64,000 nt of DNA from positions 1,116,001 to 1,180,000 of the forward strand of contig NZ_CP132942.1 of NCBI RefSeq assembly GCF_040359615.1. The letters run 5' to 3'. The position numbers and the translations under genes were made by a program. The notes beneath the pieces are model-generated. The model was given only the letters and a program-made list of their open reading frames with translations. It ran no database searches and was not told the DNA's origin. Each line of letters opens with the position of its first letter. Position 1 is the stretch's first letter. Shown here one piece after another: positions 8,102-16,286 of this stretch. Origin of the DNA: Tunturibacter psychrotolerans. GTDB taxonomy: Bacteria; Acidobacteriota; Terriglobia; Terriglobales; Acidobacteriaceae.

Positions 8102-9402
8102 GCGGTAGTCTCGGCGGTGGGGGTCCGTGATGAGAACGCCGCAATTACGAGGTAGCAGACGGCGGGGACGAGATACGCAGCAGCCATGCTGTGAGAATAT
8201 TCGGAGATGAGTCCCATCACGGGGGTCAAGATAGCGCCACCGAGGATGGCCATGACGATTAGTGACCCGGCGAGATTTGTCTCTTCTCCCATATCGCGAA
8301 TGCCAATGGCAAAGATGGTGGGATACATGATCGACATAAAGAAGCTAGTCATAAGAATTGCGAACAGGCCATACCAGCCGGAGGCGAAGATTCCAATAGC
8401 GAGTAGTAAAACGTTCAGGATGGCATAGGCCGTCATTAGCTTTGCTGGAGCTAGCCATTGCATGATATAGGCCGAGCCGAACCTGCCGATGCCGAAGGCC
8501 ACAAGGGTTCCAGTCAGCAGAAGTCCGGCGGTGCGCTCTGAGACGTGGGTGTACTCCTGGGCGTATGGGATGAAGTAGCTCCATGTACCAACTTGAGCGC
8601 CCACGTAGAAAAACTGTGCGGCGATGGCGTAGAGCAGGAGACGATGACGAAACAGTCGTTTCCACGAACCGGATGATGGAGCGGCGGCTTCAATTACTCG
8701 TGGAATGCGCGGAAAATGGGTGATAGCAATCAGCGTTGCCCAGGCCAAAGCGATGATACCAAGCACTAAGTATGGAGTGACAACTCGCTGGGTTTCGTGA
8801 TGGAGATATGCAACGTATGTGCCACTGCTGAGCATGGATGCTTTTTGCGGTGGTGTCAGCTCGATCCCGGAAAAGATGAAACGTGTCCCGATAAGGACGC
8901 CGCTGATTGCACCAATGGGATTGAAAGCCTGTGAGAAATTCAGTCGGCGCTCTGCGCTGGCGGCTGGACCTAGCTGCGCGATGAAGGGATTCGCTGCAGT
9001 CTCCAGAAAGGCAAGGCCACTTGCCACGATGAAGAGTGCGCTGAGAAAGAAGGTATAACTGCTGGTCATGGCCGCCGGCCAGAAGAGCATACAGCCCAGG
9101 CCGAAACATAGGAGGCCGGTGATAAAGCCCGATTTGTAACCGTGCCGTTTGATGAGCAATCCAGCAGGCAGGGCTAGAAGAAAGTAGCCTAGATAGAAAG
9201 CGGATTGCACCAACCCGGCTTGGAATCGGCTTATGGCGAACGACTTCATGAACTGGCGAATGAGAACGTCGTTCAGATTGTTGGGGACACCCCAGAGAAA
9301 GAACAGGCCCGTAACCAAAATAAAGGGGCGCATTTGGCGTTTTGGAAGAAAGGACGAGCTCTCCCTGTTCTCAGCGGTTTCGACAGGGAGAGGAAGATGC
9401 AT
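8098..9402 (-). CDS. fucP: FucP-type L-fucose/proton symporter (MFS)
   Basis: A roughly 434-residue major facilitator with 12 predicted membrane segments. It has the FucP-family pattern: FFLWGVPNNLNDVLIRQF in the first helix, and LETAANPFIAQLGP in the fifth, which are characteristic of the fucose-galactose-glucose symporter family. The start at 9402 is supported by a TGATG overlap with the upstream lactonase gene; a start further upstream would add 37 residues of unconvincing sequence. It lies between the lactonase and the Gfo/Idh/MocA gene in one leftward operon, so import of L-fucose is the most likely role. Confidence 0.88.
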   Translation of the reverse strand: MHLPLPVETAENRESSSFLPKRQMRPFILVTGLFFLWGVPNNLNDVLIRQFMKSFAISRFQAGLVQSAFYLGYFLLALPAGLLIKRHGYKSGFITGLLCFGLGCMLFWPAAMTSSYTFFLSALFIVASGLAFLETAANPFIAQLGPAASAERRLNFSQAFNPIGAISGVLIGTRFIFSGIELTPPQKASMLSSGTYVAYLHHETQRVVTPYLVLGIIALAWATLIAITHFPRIPRVIEAAAPSSGSWKRLFRHRLLLYAIAAQFFYVGAQVGTWSYFIPYAQEYTHVSERTAGLLLTGTLVAFGIGRFGSAYIMQWLAPAKLMTAYAILNVLLLAIGIFASGWYGLFAILMTSFFMSIMYPTIFAIGIRDMGEETNLAGSLIVMAILGGAILTPVMGLISEYSHSMAAAYLVPAVCYLVIAAFSSRTPTAETTA

Positions 9403-10238
9403 CAGGCGCTCGCTCCAGTCAGTCGATAGACACGAGTTGCTGTTCCGCCGAGAATGGCGGCCTGCTCGAAAGGCGATAGCGATTCTGTCCAACCTTCGAC
9501 GATATTCCACCATTGCGAGTAGCTGCTACCGATGGTGCAGACTGGCCAGTCTGTTCCAATCATTAGGCGCTCTGGGCCAAAGCTCTCAAGCACCACATCG
9601 AAATAAGGCCGTAGCAACTCCGGTGTCCACGTTGCTGGGTTCGCCTCGGTGACTAGCCCAGATACCTTGCAGGTGACGTTTGGTCGTTGGGCAAGTTCGC
9701 GGACATTGCGACTCCAGAGATCTCTTTCATGTTGCGCAATGGCAGGTTTGCCCATGTGGTCGAGAACGAAGCTATGAGCCTGAAACTGATCGACGAACGC
9801 AATGGCCTCGGGGAGCTGATGAGCATAGACAAGAAGATCGTAGACAAGGCCGGTCCCTGCGAGATGATGAATTCCTCTCTGGAAGTCAACACGTGTCAGA
9901 AACTGAGAAGGCTCGGCCTGAACGACGTGGCGCAAGCCCTTCAGTAGAGGATTCTGCCTCAGATCGTCAAGAATCGTAGGGAAGTCTTTTGCCGCGATCG
10001 GCGCCCATCCGATAACGCCGAGGATAGGGGTCTCCTGCGCCATTTCGAGGAGCCATTGCGTCTCTTTCAGGCTTTGGCGTGCCTGAACGACAACGCTTCC
10101 ATCCACCTTTGCTTCGTTAAGCTGCGAGCGAAGCTCCGCATCCAGGAAGTCGCGGCGGAGGTCTGACATGTCATCCGAGATCCAGCCGTACTCAGCCGAG
10201 TTATATCGCCAAAGATGGTGATGACTGTCGATGCGCAC
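9402..10238 (-). CDS. Amidohydrolase, probable L-fuconolactonase
   Basis: A 278-residue metal-dependent hydrolase of the COG3618 amidohydrolase group, a TIM barrel. It shows the N-terminal metal motif MRIDSHHHLW, a central FVLDHMGKP histidine, and the late aspartate in MIGTDWPVC. Members of this group hydrolyse sugar lactones such as L-fucono-1,5-lactone and L-rhamnono-1,4-lactone. With the fuconate dehydratase and FucP genes adjacent, opening of L-fuconolactone to L-fuconate is the best call. It is the first gene of the leftward operon starting from the divergent promoter at 10.24-10.46 kb. Confidence 0.85.
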   Translation of the reverse strand: MRIDSHHHLWRYNSAEYGWISDDMSDLRRDFLDAELRSQLNEAKVDGSVVVQARQSLKETQWLLEMAQETPILGVIGWAPIAAKDFPTILDDLRQNPLLKGLRHVVQAEPSQFLTRVDFQRGIHHLAGTGLVYDLLVYAHQLPEAIAFVDQFQAHSFVLDHMGKPAIAQHERDLWSRNVRELAQRPNVTCKVSGLVTEANPATWTPELLRPYFDVVLESFGPERLMIGTDWPVCTIGSSYSQWWNIVEGWTESLSPFEQAAILGGTATRVYRLTGASA

Positions 10239-10315
10239 GGTAGTGACTCCATTTTATGCGCCAAGCTTTTCGCGACTCGATCTTTGGACAAGCTTAGGCG
10301 CTGGACAGAATATCA

Positions 10316-10327
10316 TTTACTAGTAAA
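10316..10327. promoter_or_regulatory. Palindrome in the divergent fucose promoter region
   Basis: TTTACTAGTAAA is a perfect 12-bp palindrome midway between the two divergent fucose operons, just upstream of a TATAAT hexamer at 10342-10347. It overlaps the expected -35 position of the rightward promoter. The IclR regulator encoded at 13.46 kb is the obvious candidate binder. An imperfect AT-rich dyad follows at 10332-10345. Confidence 0.5.
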
Positions 10328-10341
10328 AATATATTTCCGTA

Positions 10342-10347
10342 TATAAT
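10342..10347 (+). promoter_or_regulatory. Candidate -10 of the rightward fucose operon
   Basis: TATAAT, a perfect sigma-70 -10 hexamer, lies about 118 bp before the first gene. No good -35 is visible 16-18 bp upstream (that position reads into the TTTACTAGTAAA palindrome), which would fit a promoter needing an activator. Confidence 0.4.
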
Positions 10348-10464
10348 TTGGCCTATTCTGGTCCTCGCTCAATATCGCGTGAACCCTATCGTTTGAGAGC
10401 CGCTTATCCTGCGAACTGCGCTAGCGATCGGGCGAAAGCAGTCGAATCGAATTAGAGGAGCGTC

Positions 10465-11313
10465 ATGAGAGTAGTCACGTTCAAGCAGGGAAACAGACCC
10501 CCTCTGACAGGGGTGCTTAGAGCCGAAAGAGTCTATGATCTGTCGGAATATGGTTTCCGAAGCACGCTGGAGTTGATCGAGGGCGGCGCAGATGCACTCA
10601 AGCGTATCCACAGCTTCGCGAGTAGCATGATGTCATACGCACTCGACGAGATCCATCTGTTAGCTCCAATTCTGCGACCGCCTCGCATCTTTGCTGTTGG
10701 CCTGAACTACCGTGAGCATGCCGCTGAGTCGAAGATGACGGTTCAGGCGGTTCCGACGGTTTTTATGAAGCTCTCGTCGTCAGTGACCGGACCGGATAGC
10801 GAGGTGATCCTGCCGAAGAACTCTGCGAAGCCTGACTATGAGGCAGAGCTCGCTGTCGTGATTGGCAAGCCTGGATATCGGATTGCCGCGCGAGACTGGG
10901 AACAGCATGTCTTCGGCTATACCATTCTGAATGATGTCAGTGCCCGCGACGTGCAGCTTGCGACCTCGCAGTGGACGCTGGGAAAGAGCTTTCCTACCTT
11001 CACTCCGTTAGGACCTGCAGTGGTTACACGTGATGAGCTTGTCGATCCTCATGTGCTCGATATTCACCTTGCGATTGATGGTGAGGTGCTACAGAGCTCC
11101 AACACAAGAGATCTGATCTTCCGTATTCCTCAGCTCATTGAATACATCTCTTCGCTCACTCCACTCGAGGCCGGCGACATCATCAGCACAGGGACTCCGC
11201 AGGGAGTGGGGCTCGGACGCACTCCGCAGCGATGGCTGCGCGATAAAGAAGAGATGGTGATTACGATCGCAGGGCTAGGTGAGCTTCGTAACAGGACGCG
11301 CGCCGAGGTTTAA
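10465..11313 (+). CDS. FAH-family hydrolase, probable 2,4-diketo-3-deoxy-L-fuconate hydrolase
   Basis: A 282-residue fumarylacetoacetate-hydrolase-family protein. The C-terminal catalytic domain (about residues 70-280) has FAVGLNYREHAAE, the metal-ligand stretch PDYEAELAVVIG, NDVSARD, and the GDIISTGTPQGVG loop. In the non-phosphorylative L-fucose pathway a member of this family cleaves 2,4-diketo-3-deoxy-L-fuconate into pyruvate and L-lactate. It opens the rightward operon, followed after 27 bp by the SDR dehydrogenase that would make its substrate. GAGGAGCGTC precedes the ATG. Without this context it could be called ureidoglycolate lyase-like. Confidence 0.85.
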   Translation: MRVVTFKQGNRPPLTGVLRAERVYDLSEYGFRSTLELIEGGADALKRIHSFASSMMSYALDEIHLLAPILRPPRIFAVGLNYREHAAESKMTVQAVPTVFMKLSSSVTGPDSEVILPKNSAKPDYEAELAVVIGKPGYRIAARDWEQHVFGYTILNDVSARDVQLATSQWTLGKSFPTFTPLGPAVVTRDELVDPHVLDIHLAIDGEVLQSSNTRDLIFRIPQLIEYISSLTPLEAGDIISTGTPQGVGLGRTPQRWLRDKEEMVITIAGLGELRNRTRAEV

Positions 11314-11340
11314 TCCTTCACCACATACCTAGGAGACAAC

Positions 11341-12090
11341 GTGGCAGAAGCATTTGGTTTGACTAAGAAAACAGCGTTAGTGACTGGCGGAGCAAGTGGC
11401 ATTGGAGCCGCAACCTGCCGTGAACTGGATCGTGCAGGGGCAGAGGTGGTAGTTGCAGATCTGAATTTTGAGGCCGCAAAGTCGCTTGCTGACCAATTGA
11501 AGCAGGGGACAGCACTGCACATTGATGTCACCGACGAGGTCAGCGTGAAAGCCGCTGCTGCCAGCTTGTCGAAGCTCGACATTCTGGTAAACAACGCCGG
11601 CATCGGTAATGTGGGAACTGTTGCAGATGTGAGCTACCAGGATTTCGACCGCTTGATGAAGGTGAATGTCTACTCCATCTTTCTGGTAACGCAGGCGATG
11701 TTGCCTCTAATTCTGCAAGCTCATGGGAGCATTGTGAATATCGGATCGGTCGCTGGAATGGTTGGGGTGAAGCAACGTTTTGCGTACTGCGCCAGCAAGG
11801 GAGCGGTGCTCGCAATGACGCGGCAGCTCGCAGTGGATTACCCGAAGGAACTGCGGGTGAATGCTGTCGCTCCGGGGACCGTGCAGACACCATTCGTCGA
11901 AGGTTATCTGGAGAAGTATCACTCACACGAAAAAGAGAAGATTCGCGAGCAACTCGTGTCTCGCCAACCGATTGGTCGCCTAGGCACTCCTGAGGATGTG
12001 GCGTCTTTGGTGCGCTATCTCTGTTCGGAAGAAGCCGGGTTTATCAACGGTGCCGTTGTTGCAATCGATGGAGGGTGGACAGCAGCATGA
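11341..12090 (+). CDS. SDR dehydrogenase, probable 2-keto-3-deoxy-L-fuconate dehydrogenase
   Basis: A 249-residue short-chain dehydrogenase. The cofactor motif TGGASGIG (about residues 15-22), NNAG, and catalytic YCASK with the preceding serine (NIGSVAG) are present. D41 at the end of the second strand (VVVADLN) favours NAD over NADP. In the L-fucose pathway this oxidises the 4-hydroxyl of 2-keto-3-deoxy-L-fuconate. The start is GTG with AGGAGA placed 5 bases upstream. Its stop overlaps the fuconate dehydratase start (ATGA), consistent with joint action. Confidence 0.87.
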   Translation: MAEAFGLTKKTALVTGGASGIGAATCRELDRAGAEVVVADLNFEAAKSLADQLKQGTALHIDVTDEVSVKAAAASLSKLDILVNNAGIGNVGTVADVSYQDFDRLMKVNVYSIFLVTQAMLPLILQAHGSIVNIGSVAGMVGVKQRFAYCASKGAVLAMTRQLAVDYPKELRVNAVAPGTVQTPFVEGYLEKYHSHEKEKIREQLVSRQPIGRLGTPEDVASLVRYLCSEEAGFINGAVVAIDGGWTAA

Positions 12091-13412
12091 ACGTTAGCGA
12101 TCCTCGTATCACTCAGGTCCACACAATTGACCTTCGGTTTCCTACTTCGAAGTACAGTATCGGCTCCGATGCTGTCAATAAAGACCCAGACTACTCTGCT
12201 GCGTATTGCATTCTGGAGACGGACGGCGATCTTCGTGGACATGGCCTCACGTTCACGCTTGGCCGAGGAACAGAACTGTGTGTCATGGCGATCGAATATC
12301 TTTCGCGCTTCGTCGTTGGCCGTCGCCTGAGCGAGATTACAGAGAACTTCGCGGCATTTTCGCGTCAACTGCTCGAAGATAGCCAGTTCCGTTGGCTCGG
12401 ACCAGAGAAGGGTGTTATTCATCTGGCTGCTGCTGCCGTGATTAATGCGGTGTGGGATCTTTATTCCAAGGTGGAAGGGAAGCCCCTTTGGCTACTGTTA
12501 GCCGATATGATGCCGGCGCAGATCGTGTCTGCGATTGACTTCCGTTATATCGACGATGCTCTTTCGCCAGATGAGGCACTCGAAATTCTTTGCGCTGCGA
12601 AGCAGACAATGCCGGATCGTTTGAAGTTGCTCCGCTCAGACGGCTATCAGGCATATACAACCTCCGTGGGATGGTTCGGGTTTAGTGATGAGAAGATTCG
12701 TCGGCTTGCACAAGAAGCGCTGGCTGACGGTTGGACATACTTCAAACTGAAAGTCGGAGGAGACCCAGAAGACGATCTTCGGCGTGGCCGCATTGTGCGA
12801 GAGACGATCGGTTGGGAGAACCGACTAATGATCGATGCGAATCAGAAGTGGGGAGTGGAAGAGTCCATCGTACGCATTCGTGCCTTGCAGGAGCTTCAAC
12901 CGTGGTGGATGGAGGAACCGACCAGTCCGGACGATATTCTTGGGCACGCGCGGATCCGCCGGGAGACAAAGCCCACACGCATTGCGACTGGTGAGCATTG
13001 CCACAACAAGGTGATGTTCAAACAGTTGATGCAAGCGCAGGCGATTGATGTATGTCAGATCGATAGCTGCCGCGTGGCAGGCGTGAATGAGAACCTGGCG
13101 ATCATTCTGATGGCCAAGAAGTTTGGCATTCCCGTGTGTCCACATGCGGGAGGTGTTGGGCTCTGCGAATATGTGCAGCACCTCTCAGCGTTCGACTTCC
13201 TATATGTTTCAGGAACGATGCACGAGCGGGTCATTGAATTTGTCGACCACTTGCACGAGCATTTTGTGACCCCGGTCGACGTAAGACGGGGACGATACTA
13301 TATGCCGGAGACACCAGGCTATAGCATCGAGATCAAACCTGACTCGCTGCAGACGTATGCGTTTCCGCATGGAACCTATTGGTCAGAAGAGCTGGCTGGC
13401 CACTTGGCATAG
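12087..13412 (+). CDS. fucD: L-fuconate dehydratase (enolase superfamily)
   Basis: A 441-residue mandelate-racemase-type member of the enolase superfamily that dehydrates L-fuconate to 2-keto-3-deoxy-L-fuconate. The K-x-K pair K220/K222 (YFKLKVGG), the metal ligands D250 (MIDANQKWG), E276 or E277 (WMEEP) and E303 (TGEHCHNK), and catalytic H353 (CPHAGGVG) are all present, spaced almost exactly as in the characterised Xanthomonas campestris enzyme. The start at 12087 gives an ATGA overlap with the upstream SDR gene. Length and motifs match this subgroup closely; related rhamnonate dehydratases differ in length and in the regions between motifs. Confidence 0.93.
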   Translation: MNVSDPRITQVHTIDLRFPTSKYSIGSDAVNKDPDYSAAYCILETDGDLRGHGLTFTLGRGTELCVMAIEYLSRFVVGRRLSEITENFAAFSRQLLEDSQFRWLGPEKGVIHLAAAAVINAVWDLYSKVEGKPLWLLLADMMPAQIVSAIDFRYIDDALSPDEALEILCAAKQTMPDRLKLLRSDGYQAYTTSVGWFGFSDEKIRRLAQEALADGWTYFKLKVGGDPEDDLRRGRIVRETIGWENRLMIDANQKWGVEESIVRIRALQELQPWWMEEPTSPDDILGHARIRRETKPTRIATGEHCHNKVMFKQLMQAQAIDVCQIDSCRVAGVNENLAIILMAKKFGIPVCPHAGGVGLCEYVQHLSAFDFLYVSGTMHERVIEFVDHLHEHFVTPVDVRRGRYYMPETPGYSIEIKPDSLQTYAFPHGTYWSEELAGHLA

Positions 13413-13459
13413 ATTGCAAAAGAGTCTGCTATTCTGAGTGCGTTCTCGAACCTTCCTAT

Positions 13460-14260
13460 ATGGCATCTGGAAAAATCGCGAAGACTGCGTCTAAACCATC
13501 CAAAAATACTTATGCTACGCCTGCCCTGGAAAAGGGCCTGGATGTCATCGAACTGCTCGCACACCAGCCGAGTGGCCTAAGCAAAAGCGACATTTCACGC
13601 CATCTCAATCGCACCGTGTCTGAAATATTTCGCATGTTGGTGTGCCTGGAAAAGCGAGGATACATTGCACAAAGCGATGGAGATCGCTATGCGCTCACGT
13701 TAAAACTTTTCTCGCTGGTGCAAGAACATCCACCGACGGAGCGGTTGATCACCGAGGCTCTGCCGGTGATCCATCGTGTCACGCAACAAATGAATCAATC
13801 GTGTCACATGGGCATTATCGAAGGTGCCCAGGTGACGATTCTTGCGCAGGCGAATGCACCGACGCCTGTGGGGTTTTACGTCAAGCTCGGCTCGACGGTG
13901 GACTTGATGGAGGCGGCATCTGGTTACGTCATTCTTTCCCACCTCAGAGAAGATGATCTTGAACGCGCTCTGACTGAATGGAAGAGCATCACCGGCAAGA
14001 AGGTTCCCGAAGATCTCAAGAAACATCTTTCCCGGATTCGCCGGCAGGGGCATGAGACCCAACCGAGTTACTTGGTTCGCGGCGTCGTTAATATCAGCTG
14101 CCCGATCTTCGATGAGCGTTCCTCGGCAATCGGAGCTTTGACAGTTCCTTACATTCAATACAACGAGTCCAAAGTAGGGCTTCCCGAGACAAGTAAGATC
14201 CTGAAGCAGGCTTGCCTGGAGATTACTTATGCTATCGGCGGGAAACCTCCGGCGATTTGA
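13460..14260 (+). CDS. IclR-family transcriptional regulator
   Basis: About 266 residues. The N-terminal winged helix (roughly residues 18-80: ALEKGLDVIELLAHQ through LEKRGYI) is followed by the GAF-like IclR effector domain with CHMGIIEG and the late SCPIFDERSSAIGAL motif. The start at 13460 is preferred to an earlier one that would overlap fucD. It lies 47 bp behind fucD on the same strand, so it is likely the local regulator of the fucose operons, acting at the divergent promoter near 10.3 kb. Effector identity (fucose, fuconate or a keto acid) is unknown. Confidence 0.88.
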   Translation: MASGKIAKTASKPSKNTYATPALEKGLDVIELLAHQPSGLSKSDISRHLNRTVSEIFRMLVCLEKRGYIAQSDGDRYALTLKLFSLVQEHPPTERLITEALPVIHRVTQQMNQSCHMGIIEGAQVTILAQANAPTPVGFYVKLGSTVDLMEAASGYVILSHLREDDLERALTEWKSITGKKVPEDLKKHLSRIRRQGHETQPSYLVRGVVNISCPIFDERSSAIGALTVPYIQYNESKVGLPETSKILKQACLEITYAIGGKPPAI

Positions 14261-14311
14261 AGGCTGCGTAACGATGCGCTTGACGAGGGCGCTCGCCGCA
14301 AGCGCATCTCT

Positions 14312-15961
14312 TTAGCGGAGAAGCCAGTTGAGTCCGAGCAAAAGGACCATAAGTATGGTCGCGAGTACCCACGTGGACCGATACACCCGGTGATCTGACT
14401 GCAACTTTGTCCACCGCGCAGAACCATCTCCAGATTCGCAATCCGACTGTACAGATACACTGACGCAAACTGCGACAAGGCAGGTTGTCAGGAAGGCGTA
14501 TATGGCGGAATGAAAGCTGGCGCTCATCATCGTTCCATAGCGCAGAAAGCCTGAGACAGAAAGGATCAGGTGCAATATGGAGGCGCTCATTCCAGCAAAG
14601 AAGCCAGCGAAAGCGCCGCGGGTTGTGATGCGGGGAGAGACGATGCCAATCAGAAAAATTGCCCAGAGCGGGGTGCCGAAGATGGTAAAGATCAGCTGCA
14701 CCTGCTCCATGATGGAGCTGAAGTAGAACGTGATGGAGGAATCGAATACTGCGAGAGTGGCAGCAAAAGCAATTGCGCACCGGCTGACGAACAGGTAGTG
14801 CTCTTCACGACGGCCCGGACGTAACCGCGTGCGATAGATGTCCTCCGTCCATATGGAAGCGAATGCCGCCACGTTAGCTGCGACCCCTGACAGGAGGCTG
14901 GCGGCAAGAGCCGTACATCCGATGCTCAGCATGACGGGACCGTATGCGCTTTGCATGAGCAGCGGGATAGCCTGCTCGTATCTTGCCGTGGTGCCCAGTT
15001 GAGTAAAGAGACGGGCTGCAACTAATCCCGGACAAACGACGAGCAGGGCAAAGAAGAGCTTCGCAAACCCGCTCCACAGAGGTACTTGTTGTGCTGCCAA
15101 CTCGGTGCGGGCAGTGAAAGCGCGTTGCATCAGCACGAAATCGGTACACCAGTATCCGAACCCGAGAACGAATCCCAGTCCCACGGTTAGCCCAAGAACA
15201 TCAAATGGGCTGCGCACAGACGCGGTCGGCAGACCCATCCATAGGTGGCCAAGTACGTGGTGATTTGTTCTGGTATTGACCAGCAGGTAACGAACACTTA
15301 GAAAGCCAATGGGGACAAGCCCGAGAAGCACAACGGTCAGCTGCAGTATTTCGTTGTAGATCGTCGCGCGGAGTCCGCCTAATAGGATATAAGCCAGCAC
15401 GACAGTAGCAGTGGTGGCGGCTCCGGTGATGAAGCTCCAGCCGGCGACCACCTCGAGAAATTGGGCGACAGCGAAAAGCGACACGCCAGCGAGCAGGAGC
15501 AGGGAACTGGCGACAACGCAAGCGTTCAGGAGGCGCATCTGCGGCCCGTAGCGCATCTCCAGAAGCTGCGGCATACTCCGGATTGAAAGGGCACGGTAGA
15601 GTGGCAGAAATCGGAGTGCCGAAAACAGGATCGCTGGGATCGCCCCAATCAGATAGAAGTGAAACGCTACTACCCCGTACTGCGCTGCCACAGCGCTTAG
15701 CGCTATGACCTCGAATGCTCCACAGTTAGCTGCGACATAAGAGAGCGCGACAATACCCGAAGGCAGGGATCGAGTCGCGTTGAGATAAGAGTTCGCCGCT
15801 CGAAATCTGTGCCTCGCGGCCCATCCGATCAGAAGCGATGCTATGAGGTATCCGGGCAAAAGCAGTTCCAGGATGGTTCGAGCTTTCCGTATGTTTAGAG
15901 CATCTATAAACTGGAGAATGGACGCAATATCGATCAACCCGCGGCACGCTGACCTCAACAT
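14312..15961 (-). CDS. Sodium/solute symporter (SSS family)
   Basis: A roughly 549-residue membrane transporter with about 13-14 hydrophobic segments, of the SSS family (SGLT/NanT-like). The family-type segment SYVAANCGAFEVIALSAVAA lies near residues 80-100, and GFGYWCTDFVLMQRAF in the middle resembles the conserved W-x-x-Q region. ATG at 15961 is favoured because GAGGTG lies 8 bases upstream; a GTG nine bases earlier is the alternative. It is transcribed divergently from the TonB-dependent receptor and convergently to the IclR gene. A released monosaccharide such as galactose or fucose is the likely substrate. Confidence 0.86.
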   Translation of the reverse strand: MLRSACRGLIDIASILQFIDALNIRKARTILELLLPGYLIASLLIGWAARHRFRAANSYLNATRSLPSGIVALSYVAANCGAFEVIALSAVAAQYGVVAFHFYLIGAIPAILFSALRFLPLYRALSIRSMPQLLEMRYGPQMRLLNACVVASSLLLLAGVSLFAVAQFLEVVAGWSFITGAATTATVVLAYILLGGLRATIYNEILQLTVVLLGLVPIGFLSVRYLLVNTRTNHHVLGHLWMGLPTASVRSPFDVLGLTVGLGFVLGFGYWCTDFVLMQRAFTARTELAAQQVPLWSGFAKLFFALLVVCPGLVAARLFTQLGTTARYEQAIPLLMQSAYGPVMLSIGCTALAASLLSGVAANVAAFASIWTEDIYRTRLRPGRREEHYLFVSRCAIAFAATLAVFDSSITFYFSSIMEQVQLIFTIFGTPLWAIFLIGIVSPRITTRGAFAGFFAGMSASILHLILSVSGFLRYGTMMSASFHSAIYAFLTTCLVAVCVSVSVQSDCESGDGSARWTKLQSDHRVYRSTWVLATILMVLLLGLNWLLR

Positions 15962-16083
15962 TTGCTTCACACCTCAAGCGTCAATCTGCTTCCGGCGAAG
16001 GATAGCAGAAGCCTCAGGGGTGAAGTTGAAGACGTGGGGTTGCAAGGGGTTAGTGCATTTTCACCTATGCTTTTAAGTTTTCA

Positions 16084-16113
16084 TTGACAAACGAGATTGA
16101 GGTTCTGTATTTT
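16084..16113 (+). promoter_or_regulatory. Promoter of the TonB-dependent receptor operon
   Basis: TTGACA at 16084-16089 and TATTTT at 16108-16113 are 18 bp apart. A transcription start near 16120 would leave an untranslated leader of about 165 bases. The LacI-type operator at 16126-16139 lies immediately downstream of that start. A perfect palindrome CCTCTCGAGAGG occurs in the leader at 16177-16188. Confidence 0.6.
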
Positions 16114-16125
16114 TCTCGTCGTAAA

Positions 16126-16139
16126 TGTAACCGGATTCA
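16126..16139. promoter_or_regulatory. LacI-type operator upstream of the receptor
   Basis: TGTAACCGGATTCA differs by one base from a perfect 14-bp palindrome with the central CCGG typical of LacI-family sites. The perfect version occurs at 30099-30112. Placement just after the predicted start of transcription is suited to repression. Confidence 0.65.
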
Positions 16140-16286
16140 TTTTGTGATCTAAAGATGTCGATTTATGCAATTCAAACCTCTCGAGAGGCTATCAGCGGCT
16201 CAGTGACAGGGGTCTCAGGAATTACTCAAGTCAGGAACAAAGTGCCGGTTTCATAATCTACGGCGCAGTCTGGAGGCAGATATTTT

